Position numbers and translations under genes: made by a program. DNA of 64,000 bases from Pigmentiphaga sp. H8. GTDB lineage: Bacteria > Pseudomonadota > Gammaproteobacteria > Burkholderiales > Burkholderiaceae_B. The stretch lies in the NCBI RefSeq assembly GCF_003854895.1, contig NZ_CP033966.1:4216001-4280000 (forward strand), read 5' to 3'. The notes under the pieces are model-generated. The model was given only the letters and a program-made list of their open reading frames with translations, was not told the origin of the DNA and made no database searches. How positions within the stretch are numbered: the first letter of the stretch is position 1; each line of letters opens with the position of its first letter. Below are positions 18,447 to 26,758 of the stretch, piece after piece.

Positions 18447-19328
18447 ATGGCACTTTCACTCACGCCCCTGACCCCCGGTTTCGTCGCCGAAGCCTCGGGG
18501 CTGGACCTCGCCCGGCCGCTGGACGCGGCCGCCGTCCGCGCCGTCGAAAAGGCGATGGACGACTACGCCGTGCTGGTGTTCCGCAACCAGCCGCTGGACC
18601 AGGACCAGCAGATCCGCTTCGCCCAGGGCTTCGGCCCGCTGGACCTGGGATTGCGCAAGGTCAAGGGAGGCGCCCACCGCTTCGACCATGCGGAACTGGC
18701 CGACATCTCGAACGTCACCGTCGACGGCTCGGTCGCCGGCCGCGACCACGCCAAGATCGTCGGCAACATCGCCAACCAGCTCTGGCACAGCGACAGCTCG
18801 TTCCAGCGCCCGCGGGCCAAGTATTCGATGCTGTCGGCGGTGGTGGTGCCGCAGGACGGCGGCCAGACCGAGTTCGCCGACCTGCGCGCCGCCTACGATC
18901 ACCTGCCTGAGGGCATGAAGGCCGCCATCGGCGATCTCCAGGCCGTGCACTACGCCCTGCACTCGCGCTTCCTGCTGGGCGACACCGGATACACCCAGGC
19001 CCAGCGCGACGCCTTGCCCGCGGTGCGCTGGCCGCTCGTGCAGACCGACCCGCGCTCGGGCCGCAAGATCCTGTTCGTCGGCATCCACGCGTGCGAAGTC
19101 GTGGGCATGACCGTGGCCGAGGGCCGCATGCTGCTGCTCGACCTGCTCGAACATGCGACCCAGCGCGAGTTCGTGTACCGCCATCACTGGCGCGTGGGCG
19201 ACCTGGTCATGTGGGACAACACCGCCACCCTGCATCGCGGCCGGCGCTTCGACTTCGCGCAGCGGCGCGAGCTGCGGCGTGCGACCACCGAGGAAGTGCA
19301 GTTGTCGGCCGAGGCGGCAGGGGGATGA
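18447..19328 (+). CDS. TauD/TfdA-family Fe(II)/2-oxoglutarate dioxygenase
   Basis: 293 aa jelly-roll oxygenase. Iron ligands: H114 and D116 in LWHSDSSF, and the distal His in TATLHRGRRFD, whose following Arg (RGRR) binds 2-oxoglutarate. The family hydroxylates carbons next to a heteroatom, releasing sulfite from taurine or phenol from phenoxyacetates. HRFDHAELADISNV and the length are closer to TfdA/alpha-ketoglutarate-dependent 2,4-D dioxygenase than to TauD, but the substrate is unknown. AAGGAGAG lies 10 bases before the ATG; it is last in the IclR-Bug-dioxygenase unit. Confidence 0.9.
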   Translation: MALSLTPLTPGFVAEASGLDLARPLDAAAVRAVEKAMDDYAVLVFRNQPLDQDQQIRFAQGFGPLDLGLRKVKGGAHRFDHAELADISNVTVDGSVAGRDHAKIVGNIANQLWHSDSSFQRPRAKYSMLSAVVVPQDGGQTEFADLRAAYDHLPEGMKAAIGDLQAVHYALHSRFLLGDTGYTQAQRDALPAVRWPLVQTDPRSGRKILFVGIHACEVVGMTVAEGRMLLLDLLEHATQREFVYRHHWRVGDLVMWDNTATLHRGRRFDFAQRRELRRATTEEVQLSAEAAGG

Positions 19329-19365
19329 CAGCGGGGAGGTACAGCGGAAAGGGAAGGCGGCGGGT

Positions 19366-19441
19366 GGCGTCCCCACCAGGAATCGAACCTGGATCTGATT
19401 CTTAGGAGGAACCTGTTCTATCCATTGAACTACAGGGACGC
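19366..19441 (-). tRNA. tRNA-Arg (anticodon CCU)
   Basis: Cloverleaf read on the minus strand: acceptor GCGTCCC pairs with GGGACGC, D-loop TTCAATGGATAGAAC, anticodon stem GGTTC/GAATC around loop CTCCTAA (anticodon CCT, complement of 19404-19406), T-arm CCAGGTTCGATTCCTGG. 76 nt to the discriminator; the 3' CCA does not appear to be encoded. It reads the rare AGG arginine codon. No integrase or att-like duplication was seen beside it. Confidence 0.95.
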
Positions 19442-19565
19442 AAGCCCGCTACTGTACCAGCAGAAAGGCTCCCGGGACAAGAATCGCCTCGCCAGGACAC
19501 CTGTGTGAGAATGCGGGCAACGGACCGAGCGAGCACGCGCCGACACCACATCCAGCGGGGTGCCC

Positions 19566-20984
19566 ATGGACCTGTTCCGCGTCAAGAGCATAGACAGCAT
19601 GCTGGCGCAGCGCCAGACGGCCGGCCTGCGCAAGAGCCTGTCCACCTTCGATCTCGTCATGCTGGGCGTGGGCGCGGTGGTCGGCTCGGGCATCTTCATC
19701 CTGACCGGCACCGGCAGCCTGATCGCCGGCCCGGCGCTGTCGCTGTCCTTCGTCCTGGCGGCCATCGCCTGTTTTTTCTCGGCGCTGTCCTATGCCGAGT
19801 TCTCGTCCGCGCTGCCGGTCTCCGGCTCGGTCTACACCTATGTCTACGCGACGCTGGGCGAACTGCCGGCCTGGCTGATCGGCTGGATACTGATCCTGGA
19901 ATTCGGCCTGGCGGCCTCGGCCGTCGCGGCCGGCTGGTCCGGCTACCTGCAATCGCTGATCGCCGGCTTCGGCCTGCACCTGCCCGAGGCGCTGCGCGCC
20001 GCGCCGGGCGCCGTGTCCGGCAGCGCCTCGCTGTTCAACCTGCCCGCCTTCCTGGTCCTGGCCGCCATCACCGCCCTGTTATCGTTGGGCATCCGCCAGT
20101 CCAAGCGCGTCAACAACGCGATGGTGGTGATCAAGATCCTGGTGGTGGTGCTGTTCATCGCCGCCGGCGCCACCCACGTGCGGACCGAGAACTGGACGCC
20201 CTTCATGCCCTACGGCATGAGCGGCGTGTACGCCGGCGCGGCCCTGATGTTCTATGCGTTCATCGGCTTCGACGCGGTCGCGTCCTCGGCCGAGGAAGTC
20301 AGGAATCCGCAGCGGTCGCTGCCGCTCGGCATCCTGGGCTCGCTGCTGATCTGCACCGTGCTGTACGTGCTCGTGACCCTGGTCATGACCGGCATCGTGC
20401 CCTACCAGGACTTCACCGCCAACTCCGACCACCCGGTGTCGCTGGCCTTGCAGCGCACGGGGCAGCTCGGCCTGGCCGGCGTGGTGGACCTGGGCGCGAT
20501 CCTGGGCATGACGACGGTCATCCTCGTCATGAGCTACGGCCTGACGCGCATTCTCTACGCCATGGCGCGCGACGGCCTGCTGCCGCGGCGGCTGGCCACC
20601 CTGCACCCGCGCCACGCGACGCCCTTCACGCTGACCTGGTCCGTCGGGCTGGCCTTCGCGCTGATCGCCGGGCTCGTGCCCCTGGCCGTGCTGGCCGAGC
20701 TGATCAATATCGGCACGCTGACCGCCTTCGCGCTGATCTCGCTGGCGGTCATCGTGCTGCGCCGGACCCATCCGGACCTGCGGCGCGGCTTCCGCTGCCC
20801 CGGCGTCCCCTACGTGCCGCTCGCGGCGGTGGCCTGCTGCGTCTTCCTGATCGCGCATCTGGACCGGATCACCTGGCTGGCCTTCTGCGTGTGGGTGCTG
20901 GCGGGCCTCGCGGTGTATTTCCTGTATTCACGCCGCAAGGCCGTGCTGGCCGCGCCGGCGGGACAGGCCGGAAAACGCCAATAG
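19566..20984 (+). CDS. APC-superfamily amino acid permease
   Basis: 472 aa, about 12-14 hydrophobic segments. The APC signature GVGAVVGSGIFILTGTGS (TM1) and the TM3-loop sequence SYAEFSSALPVSGSVYTYVYATLGELPAWLIGW match the YfnA/cationic amino acid transporter branch, as does the FIGFDAVASSAEEVRNPQRSLP stretch at TM6. It imports amino acids, cationic or branched type uncertain, with protons. ATG at 19566 is preferred over a GTG two codons upstream. It stands alone between the tRNA and the following operon. Confidence 0.9.
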   Translation: MDLFRVKSIDSMLAQRQTAGLRKSLSTFDLVMLGVGAVVGSGIFILTGTGSLIAGPALSLSFVLAAIACFFSALSYAEFSSALPVSGSVYTYVYATLGELPAWLIGWILILEFGLAASAVAAGWSGYLQSLIAGFGLHLPEALRAAPGAVSGSASLFNLPAFLVLAAITALLSLGIRQSKRVNNAMVVIKILVVVLFIAAGATHVRTENWTPFMPYGMSGVYAGAALMFYAFIGFDAVASSAEEVRNPQRSLPLGILGSLLICTVLYVLVTLVMTGIVPYQDFTANSDHPVSLALQRTGQLGLAGVVDLGAILGMTTVILVMSYGLTRILYAMARDGLLPRRLATLHPRHATPFTLTWSVGLAFALIAGLVPLAVLAELINIGTLTAFALISLAVIVLRRTHPDLRRGFRCPGVPYVPLAAVACCVFLIAHLDRITWLAFCVWVLAGLAVYFLYSRRKAVLAAPAGQAGKRQ

Positions 20985-21059
20985 CCCATCGGAAACAGAC
21001 ATAACGGACCAGGGTGGCCGGCTTACCATGAGGCCATAACGAAAGACCGGAGACACCCC

Positions 21060-22043
21060 ATGACATCCGCCCCTCACGCCGGGCTGCGCCGGGGACTGCA
21101 GCTCTTGCTTGCCGTCGTCGGCCTGGCATGGCGCCCCGCGCTTGCCGACGAACCCTTTCCGTCCAAGCCCATCACCGTCATCGTATCGTTGCAGGCGGGC
21201 AGCGCCTCGGACATCGCGACCCGGGTCGTCGCGGGCGAACTGTCGAAAAGACTGGGCGTGAAAGTGATCGTCGAGAATCTGCCCGGGGCCGGCGGCGTGC
21301 TGGGCGCCTCCCGGCTCCACGGCGCCAAGCCCGACGGCTATACGCTGGCGGCGCTGAACAACGGCCTGATCACTTTCGTTCCCAATCTTCCCGACCGGCC
21401 ATCCTTCGACATCGGCACGCTGGCGGCGGTCAGCATGATTGCCGAACTTCCCAGCGTCCTGGTCGTGCCCGCCGCGTTGCCGGCCTCGACGCTGCGGGAA
21501 TTCGTGGACTATTCCAGGCAGCATCCCGGCAAGCTTTCCTATGGCTCGGTCGGCATGGGCAGCCCCCAGCACATCGCCATGGAAATGCTGAAATCGGCCA
21601 CCGGCGCCGATCTCCTGCACGTTCCCTATCGCGGCGGCCCGCAAGCGGTCGCGGACGTCGTGTCCGGGCAGATCCAGGCGACCTGGATCGCGGTGTCCGT
21701 AGCGGTTCCGTTCATCAAGACGGGACAGCTGCGGCCCCTGGCCGTCGGCGGTGGCACGCGATCCCCGCAACTGCCCGATACGCCGACGCTGAAAGAGGCC
21801 GGCGTGCGCGAGTTCGAGTACGTGCCCTGGGTCGGCCTGTACGCGCCGCCCAACACGCCGGCTCCGGTGCTGCGCGTGCTGAGCGAAGCCGTCCAGGGCG
21901 TGCTGGACCAGAAGGCCAGCCGCGACCAGATCGCCGGCTACGGGCTGCGGGCCCGCGCCAGCAGCCCCGCCGAGCTTCAGCAGGTGGGGCAGACCGAGCG
22001 CGGCGAAATGGCGGCGGTCATCGAAGGCCTGCGCCTGCGGTAA
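21060..22043 (+). CDS. Bug-family (TctC) periplasmic receptor
   Basis: 327 aa. Signal peptide ends at PALAD (about residue 30). The first ligand loop is altered: VIVSLQAGSASDIA replaces the usual PFxPGGxxD, so one glycine-rich turn that normally contacts the distal carboxylate is different. Other motifs are normal (VIVENLPGAGGVLGA, HVPYRGGPQAVADVVSGQ). It is the first gene of a seven-gene co-directional run, with GGAGA before the ATG. Confidence 0.9.
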   Translation: MTSAPHAGLRRGLQLLLAVVGLAWRPALADEPFPSKPITVIVSLQAGSASDIATRVVAGELSKRLGVKVIVENLPGAGGVLGASRLHGAKPDGYTLAALNNGLITFVPNLPDRPSFDIGTLAAVSMIAELPSVLVVPAALPASTLREFVDYSRQHPGKLSYGSVGMGSPQHIAMEMLKSATGADLLHVPYRGGPQAVADVVSGQIQATWIAVSVAVPFIKTGQLRPLAVGGGTRSPQLPDTPTLKEAGVREFEYVPWVGLYAPPNTPAPVLRVLSEAVQGVLDQKASRDQIAGYGLRARASSPAELQQVGQTERGEMAAVIEGLRLR

Positions 22044-22082
22044 GGCCAGGCCCCCTCTCCCCTCGCAAGCGAACCTGACCCC

Positions 22083-23201
22083 ATGCCCAACTCCGTCAAG
22101 CAGGAGCTCATGCGATGCGCGGCCGCCCGCGCATGGCTGTCGAGCGAGGCCGGCCAGACACCGGCCGAGCCGTCCACGCATGCCGCTCCCCCTGTCGTCA
22201 TGCGCGTCAGCGCGCACCCCTCGGCCGACGCGTACGTGGTCCGGGAAGTATTCGACCCGTCGTTCTCGGCGCTGCGCCGCATGTCCCGCGGCCGGCTCGT
22301 GGCCGAAGGCCATTGGGGGGAAAGCGCGCATCCCGCCGCTGAAGGCTTCGAGGCCTTGGCCGACGGCCGGACCGACCTTGCGCCGTGCTACACGAACTGG
22401 CGGGCCGACGACTACCCGATGGCCCAGTTGCTGGCGCTGCCCGGACTCTTTCCCAACAGCGAGATCGGCACCGAGGTCGCGGAGCGGCTGTATGCGAAAT
22501 ACCTGCGGACCGAGTTCGAAAGGCCGGGCCTGCTGATGGGACGCCTGAAGGCCACCGGTGCTTACCACCTGTTCTCGCACAAGCCGGTCCGGCGCCTCGC
22601 GGACCTGCGCGGCATGTCGATCGCCGTCAACGCCGGCCTGGACAGCCGGATCGCCACGGCGCTCGATGCCACGCCCGTTGCGCTGAGTTCGGTGGAGCTG
22701 CTGCCGGCCTTTCTCGCGGGCCGCGTCGATGCGGTCTCGCTTGCCGACGGATCGGCGGATGTCTTCGGCGTGGGCGCAAAGGCCCCCTATCGGATCGAGA
22801 TGGGCGTTTCCATGATGAACATGGAGTTCGGGCTGAGCGCCGCGTTCCTGCAACGGCTGGAACCCGGCCTCCAGGCCATCCTGAACGACTGGCTGCGCGC
22901 CGAGGCCCAGGCCGAGACCCAGATCCTGTATGGCCTTGGCGGCGCCCTGGCGCGGGAACGATTCGCGGCGGCGGGATGCGCGTTCCTGGAGCTGCCCACG
23001 CACGAGCGGATGGCGCTCGACGAAAGAATGGCCGACCTGGCGGACCGGACGACCCGCGAACTCGATCGACGTTCCCTGCCCGCCTCCCGTTTCGTGGCCG
23101 AGGCGCGCGAACTGGCCCGTGGCCTGGCGGGCAAGGACGCCAATCAGTTGATGCGCGATGCCATCGAACGGCCGCTGCGGCTGCTGTCCCCCGCCGACTG
23201 A
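22083..23201 (+). CDS. DctP/TRAP-type solute-binding-like protein lacking a signal peptide
   Basis: 372 aa. The body resembles the TRAP transporter receptor DctP: a FDPSFSALRRMSRGRLVAEGHWG strand-helix start, GLFPNSEIG, the RLADLRGMSIAVNAGLDSRIATALDATPVALSSVELLPAFLAGRVDAVS core (the family's conserved Arg/Asn ligand region) and a C-terminal amphipathic helix region. However, the N-terminus (MPNSVKQELMRCAAARAWLSSEAG) has no hydrophobic core or cleavage site, so it appears cytoplasmic. No DctQ/DctM genes follow. It may be a cytoplasmic binding protein or an enzyme evolved from the fold. It starts 39 bp after the Bug gene. Confidence 0.72.
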   Translation: MPNSVKQELMRCAAARAWLSSEAGQTPAEPSTHAAPPVVMRVSAHPSADAYVVREVFDPSFSALRRMSRGRLVAEGHWGESAHPAAEGFEALADGRTDLAPCYTNWRADDYPMAQLLALPGLFPNSEIGTEVAERLYAKYLRTEFERPGLLMGRLKATGAYHLFSHKPVRRLADLRGMSIAVNAGLDSRIATALDATPVALSSVELLPAFLAGRVDAVSLADGSADVFGVGAKAPYRIEMGVSMMNMEFGLSAAFLQRLEPGLQAILNDWLRAEAQAETQILYGLGGALARERFAAAGCAFLELPTHERMALDERMADLADRTTRELDRRSLPASRFVAEARELARGLAGKDANQLMRDAIERPLRLLSPAD

Positions 23202-23222
23202 CCCTTTTCGTCGAGGTCTTCC

Positions 23223-23555
23223 ATGAGTGCTTACTGGCTGGCGCGCAGCCGGGTCATCGATCCGGTCCGCTACATGAAATATGCGGAGCAGGTTCCCGCC
23301 ATCATCGAGAAATATGGAGCGCGGGTGCTGTCCCGGGGCGCGCCCTTCGTGCAGGTCGAGGGCGACGGCCATTTCACGCGCTTCGTCTTGCTGGAGTTTC
23401 CCTCGCTGCAGCAGGCGCTCGATTGCTACCACTCGCCGGAATACCAGCGTGCCAGACAGCATCGGCTGGATGGGGCCGGCGAAGCGGAAATCACGCTGCT
23501 GGAAGCGGGCGAATTCACGTCCGCCATGACCCTGGAACGCGCCTCGAACGCGTGA
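23223..23555 (+). CDS. DUF1330 family protein
   Basis: 110 aa ferredoxin-like alpha/beta-barrel protein. The start AYWLARSRVIDPVRYMKYAEQVPAIIEKYGARVLSRG and the later VLLEFPSLQQALDCYHSPEYQRAR are diagnostic of DUF1330. The function is unknown; members often sit beside catabolic enzymes and may act as small monooxygenase-like or isomerase-like dimers. The position in the run, 21 bp after the DctP-like gene, implies shared expression. Confidence 0.85.
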   Translation: MSAYWLARSRVIDPVRYMKYAEQVPAIIEKYGARVLSRGAPFVQVEGDGHFTRFVLLEFPSLQQALDCYHSPEYQRARQHRLDGAGEAEITLLEAGEFTSAMTLERASNA

Positions 23556-23602
23556 CGCACCCCACTGGCGGCGCCGGACGCCGCGCCAAGGAGAGCACAG
23601 CG

Positions 23603-24076
23603 ATGCCCCTGCAATACATCGAACACTATCTCGTGCAGACCGAGGACTTCGAGGGAACCGTCCACTGGTACCAGCACGTGCTGGGCATGGCGCCGGGGCC
23701 GACGCCCGATTTCGGCTTCCCCGTCCAGTGGATGTACCTGGGTGACCGCGACGTCCTGCACATTACCCACGGCGGCAGGAAGACCACCGACAACCGCAAG
23801 CGCTACCTCGGCCAGCAGTCCGAGCAGACCAGCGGCTCGGGAGTCATCGACCACATCGGCTTTCGCTGCAGCGGCCTGCACGACATGATGGCCGGCCTGC
23901 GGGCCAGGCAGGTCGATTTCCGCCAGCGCCGCGTCAACGCCCAGGGGCTCTACCAGCTCTTCCTGTTCGACCCGAACGGGGTGAAGGTGGAACTCAACTT
24001 CCCCGCCGACGAGGCCGTCGGGCTGGAGCCGGAAATCGACGCCAGCACGTTCACCTACCAGCACGCGAACGACTGA
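23603..24076 (+). CDS. VOC-family (glyoxalase/extradiol dioxygenase fold) protein
   Basis: 157 aa, two beta-alpha-beta-beta-beta modules. Potential metal ligands are His9 (YIEHYLVQTED), a central His in VIDHIGFRC and Glu in GVKVELNF, the usual 2-His-1-Glu set. VOC proteins include methylmalonyl-CoA epimerases, glyoxalases and ring-cleaving dioxygenases, so activity cannot be fixed. AAGGAG nine bases before the ATG fixes the start. It lies between DUF1330 and the RraA-like aldolase. Confidence 0.83.
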   Translation: MPLQYIEHYLVQTEDFEGTVHWYQHVLGMAPGPTPDFGFPVQWMYLGDRDVLHITHGGRKTTDNRKRYLGQQSEQTSGSGVIDHIGFRCSGLHDMMAGLRARQVDFRQRRVNAQGLYQLFLFDPNGVKVELNFPADEAVGLEPEIDASTFTYQHAND

Positions 24077-24105
24077 CGCCCAGTCAACGCCCCCTAGGAC
24101 CTCCC

Positions 24106-24777
24106 ATGAAACCTGGTTTTCGCATCCATCCCTCTCCGCCTTCTCCGCCCGCCGCGCTATGCGAGCGGTTCCGGGGCATTCCCACGCCCAACATCTCGGA
24201 CAGCCTGGGCAAGACCTCGCCCGCGGGCACCGCGCTCAAGCCCCTGCACCGCGGCGGCGCCATGATCGGGCCGGCCGTCACGGTCAGACTGCCGCCCGGC
24301 GACAACCTGATGGTCTACAAGGCCATCGCCGCCGCGCGGCCGGGCGACGTCCTGGCCGTGGACGCGGGGGGCATGCTGGAGCAGGCCATCGTGGGCGAGA
24401 TCATGACCTCGTGGGCGCGCCAGCGTGGGCTGGCGGGCATCATCATCCACGGCGCCGTGCGCGACATCGATTGCATCGCCGAATCCGAATTCCCGGTCTA
24501 TGCCTGCGGCTACACCCACCGTGGCCCCTACAAGGACGGCCCCGGCGAGCTCAACATCGCGATATCGCTGGACGGCATGGTGGTCGAGCCGGGGGACCTG
24601 CTGGTGGGCGACCGCAACGGCGTCATCGCCATCCCCCGGCGGCAACTGGAAGAGGTCGCGGATGCCGCGCGCGCCATCCAGCAGCGGGAGGAGCGGCTGG
24701 TCGCCCAGATCGCCGACGGCGCCTACGATTCCGCCTGGATAGACGAGGCCCTGCGCGAGCGGGGCTACGAGCTTTGA
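24106..24777 (+). CDS. RraA-family 4-hydroxy-4-methyl-2-oxoglutarate aldolase-like protein
   Basis: 223 aa. The RraA/HMG-aldolase fold is shown by NISDSLG, GPAVTVRLPPGDNLMVYKAI and the metal/substrate motif HGAVRDIDCI (Arg-Asp pair, as in catalytically active class II pyruvate aldolases). GDLLVGDRNGVIAIPR is the family end signature. Active members cleave HMG or oxaloacetate to pyruvate; the Arg-Asp pair favours this over a pure RNase-E inhibitor. It is followed 7 bp later by the PanE-like gene, so the two are likely coupled. Confidence 0.87.
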   Translation: MKPGFRIHPSPPSPPAALCERFRGIPTPNISDSLGKTSPAGTALKPLHRGGAMIGPAVTVRLPPGDNLMVYKAIAAARPGDVLAVDAGGMLEQAIVGEIMTSWARQRGLAGIIIHGAVRDIDCIAESEFPVYACGYTHRGPYKDGPGELNIAISLDGMVVEPGDLLVGDRNGVIAIPRRQLEEVADAARAIQQREERLVAQIADGAYDSAWIDEALRERGYEL

Positions 24778-24784
24778 GGCCCCC

Positions 24785-25786
24785 ATGCGCACCCTGGTGA
24801 TCGGCGCCGGTCCGATCGGCGCCTACTTCGCGGCGCGCCTGGCCGAGGCGGGCATCGACGTCACGCTGCATGGACGCGGCCCCGTCCTGCGCCATGTCGC
24901 TGCCCACGGACTGCGACTGGCGAGACAGGACGGCGGCCAGGCGCGGACGATACCGCTGCCATGCATGCTTTCGCCTCCGCCGGAAGCCGGCTGGGAGATG
25001 GTCATCTTCGCCGTCAAGGCGCAGGACCTGCCGGCCGCGGCCCGCCAATTCGCCCGTCACGTCCGGGATGCGGTCATCGTGCTGCCCCAGAACGGCCTTC
25101 CCTGGTGGCAGTTCCTGGGCACCGGGGCGCCGCCGCTGCGGCTGCATGCGGTCGACCCGGACGGCGACGCCGAGCGCGCGCTGCCCCTGGAACGCATCGC
25201 CGGCTGCACGGTGACCAAGGGCCTGTCGTTCGGGCCGGACGCCACGCTGGTGGAAGCCGTCGTCGCCAGCGACCTGTTCGCCCTGGGTGACGTGGTGGCC
25301 GGTTCGGGGGCGGCGGACCGCCCCGCGCACCTGCTGGCCGGCTGCGGCCTGCCGGTCAGGCTGGCCGCCGACATCCGGCTCGAGAAATGGCGCAAGCTGC
25401 TGATCAATGCCGCCTTCAACCCCCTGGGCGCCATCTCCCACCTGGGCTTCGGCCAGGTCCTGGACGATGCGCCGGGCACCTGGCTGGCGGGCCAATTGAT
25501 GGAGGAAGCCTTGCGGGTGGCGCGGGCCTGCGGGCTGGCCGAACCCATCGACACCGAGGCCGCCTTCGCCCGGGCTCGCGGCAGCCGGCGGCACAAGACC
25601 TCCATGCTGCAAGACGTGGAAGCCGGGCGGCGGCTGGAACTGGATCCCATCCTGGGCGCGCTGCTCGAACTGGCGGCCCACCACGGACTGGAGGTTCCGA
25701 CCCTGCGCGCCATCTACGCGTGCCTGCGGCTGATCGACCTGGGCCTCGTGGAAGGCCCTATTCAACGGCGGCCGGCAAGCGCATAA
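24785..25786 (+). CDS. Ketopantoate reductase-like (ApbA/PanE) NAD(P)-dependent reductase
   Basis: 333 aa. N-terminal Rossmann motif GAGPIGAYFAARL, then FAVKAQDLPAAA, PQNGLPW (active-site Asn region), and the C-terminal helical domain with EKWRKLLINAAFNPLGAI containing the catalytic Lys and the Asn-Ala-Asn-like segment. The family reduces 2-keto acids to 2-hydroxy acids. Association with an aldolase and receptors suggests a catabolic 2-oxo-acid reductase rather than pantothenate synthesis. The N-terminal end of the AraC gene starts 33 bp downstream. Confidence 0.87.
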   Translation: MRTLVIGAGPIGAYFAARLAEAGIDVTLHGRGPVLRHVAAHGLRLARQDGGQARTIPLPCMLSPPPEAGWEMVIFAVKAQDLPAAARQFARHVRDAVIVLPQNGLPWWQFLGTGAPPLRLHAVDPDGDAERALPLERIAGCTVTKGLSFGPDATLVEAVVASDLFALGDVVAGSGAADRPAHLLAGCGLPVRLAADIRLEKWRKLLINAAFNPLGAISHLGFGQVLDDAPGTWLAGQLMEEALRVARACGLAEPIDTEAAFARARGSRRHKTSMLQDVEAGRRLELDPILGALLELAAHHGLEVPTLRAIYACLRLIDLGLVEGPIQRRPASA

Positions 25787-25818
25787 GCTGGCGCGATGCC
25801 GTTGCGGAGTCGCGCTCC

Positions 25819-26748
25819 ATGGGGACCAAGACGATACCTACCTTCTCGCTCGCGCAGAAGCGTTTCTGCTGGGACGGAATCGGCGTCCGAACCACCGAAT
25901 CCGCCGAGCGCAACATGCCCGCGCACCGCCACAGTTTCTTCCAGATATTCTTCGTCGCGTCGGGCAGCGCCACCCACGACATCGCGGGCAGGACCATCGA
26001 GGCCGGCGCCGGGCACATTTTCTTCGTCAGCCCCTACACCGTCCACCAGGTCACCTTCCCCGAAGACGCCGAATGCTACGTCCTGTACTTCGACGCGCCT
26101 TTTCTTCGGCGCGGGTTCTCGGTGTCCGAAATCGCCGTGCAGGATTCGCAGCTGTACGCCATGCCCGAGCTGGCCCCGTTCGTCTACCAGAGATTCTGCA
26201 CTTACGCGCTGGATGCGGCGGCCACCCTGGACATGCGGGCGCGGTGCGAGCGCATCCGCGCCGCCTGCCAACGCAAGGACATCCTCGACCAGGCCGAGGC
26301 CAGAGCCGAACTGACCCTGCTGCTGACGGCGGTGGCCAGGCGCTACAGCGAGGATTTCAAGCGCATCGACAAGGCCGAATCCGCGGCGCCCAGCCTGGAC
26401 AAGCGTGCCCGCGCGGCGCTGAGCTTCCTGCAGGAAAACTTCAACCGCCCGCTAACGCTGTCCGACGTCGCCCGCAAGGTGCACCTGACGGGGACCTATC
26501 TCACTCACCTGCTCAAGCACGAGACCGGCAAGTCGTTCAAGCCGCTGCTGGACCAGATCCGTCTGGAGAATTCGAAGAATCTGCTGGCCTATACGGACCT
26601 GCCCTTGCAGCAGATCGCGATCTCGTCCGGATTCCTGGACGCGACGCATTTCGCCAAGCGGTTCAAGGCCTATACCCGGTTGACGCCGGCCCAGTTCCGC
26701 CGGCAGAAGCGCGACCACCAGGCCGCGCCCGATGCGGACGCGGCCTGA
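25819..26748 (+). CDS. AraC-family transcriptional regulator
   Basis: 309 aa. A cupin-like sensing domain (MPAHRHSFFQIFFVASGSATHDI, GAGHIFFVSPYTVHQV) is followed by a C-terminal double HTH (RPLTLSDVARKVHLTGTYLTHLLKHETGKSF and QQIAISSGFLDATHFAKRFKAYTRLTPAQFRRQ). Cupin residues suggest binding of a small carboxylate or sugar. As the last gene of the run beginning at 21060 it probably controls that operon. ATG at 25819 is the first start after the PanE stop. Confidence 0.91.
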   Translation: MGTKTIPTFSLAQKRFCWDGIGVRTTESAERNMPAHRHSFFQIFFVASGSATHDIAGRTIEAGAGHIFFVSPYTVHQVTFPEDAECYVLYFDAPFLRRGFSVSEIAVQDSQLYAMPELAPFVYQRFCTYALDAAATLDMRARCERIRAACQRKDILDQAEARAELTLLLTAVARRYSEDFKRIDKAESAAPSLDKRARAALSFLQENFNRPLTLSDVARKVHLTGTYLTHLLKHETGKSFKPLLDQIRLENSKNLLAYTDLPLQQIAISSGFLDATHFAKRFKAYTRLTPAQFRRQKRDHQAAPDADAA

Positions 26749-26758
26749 GTAGCGGCCG

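Noticed and set aside
19366..19441. tRNA-Arg as attachment site of an integrated element
   Set aside because: No integrase, no repeated tRNA 3' end and no foreign-looking composition on either side.
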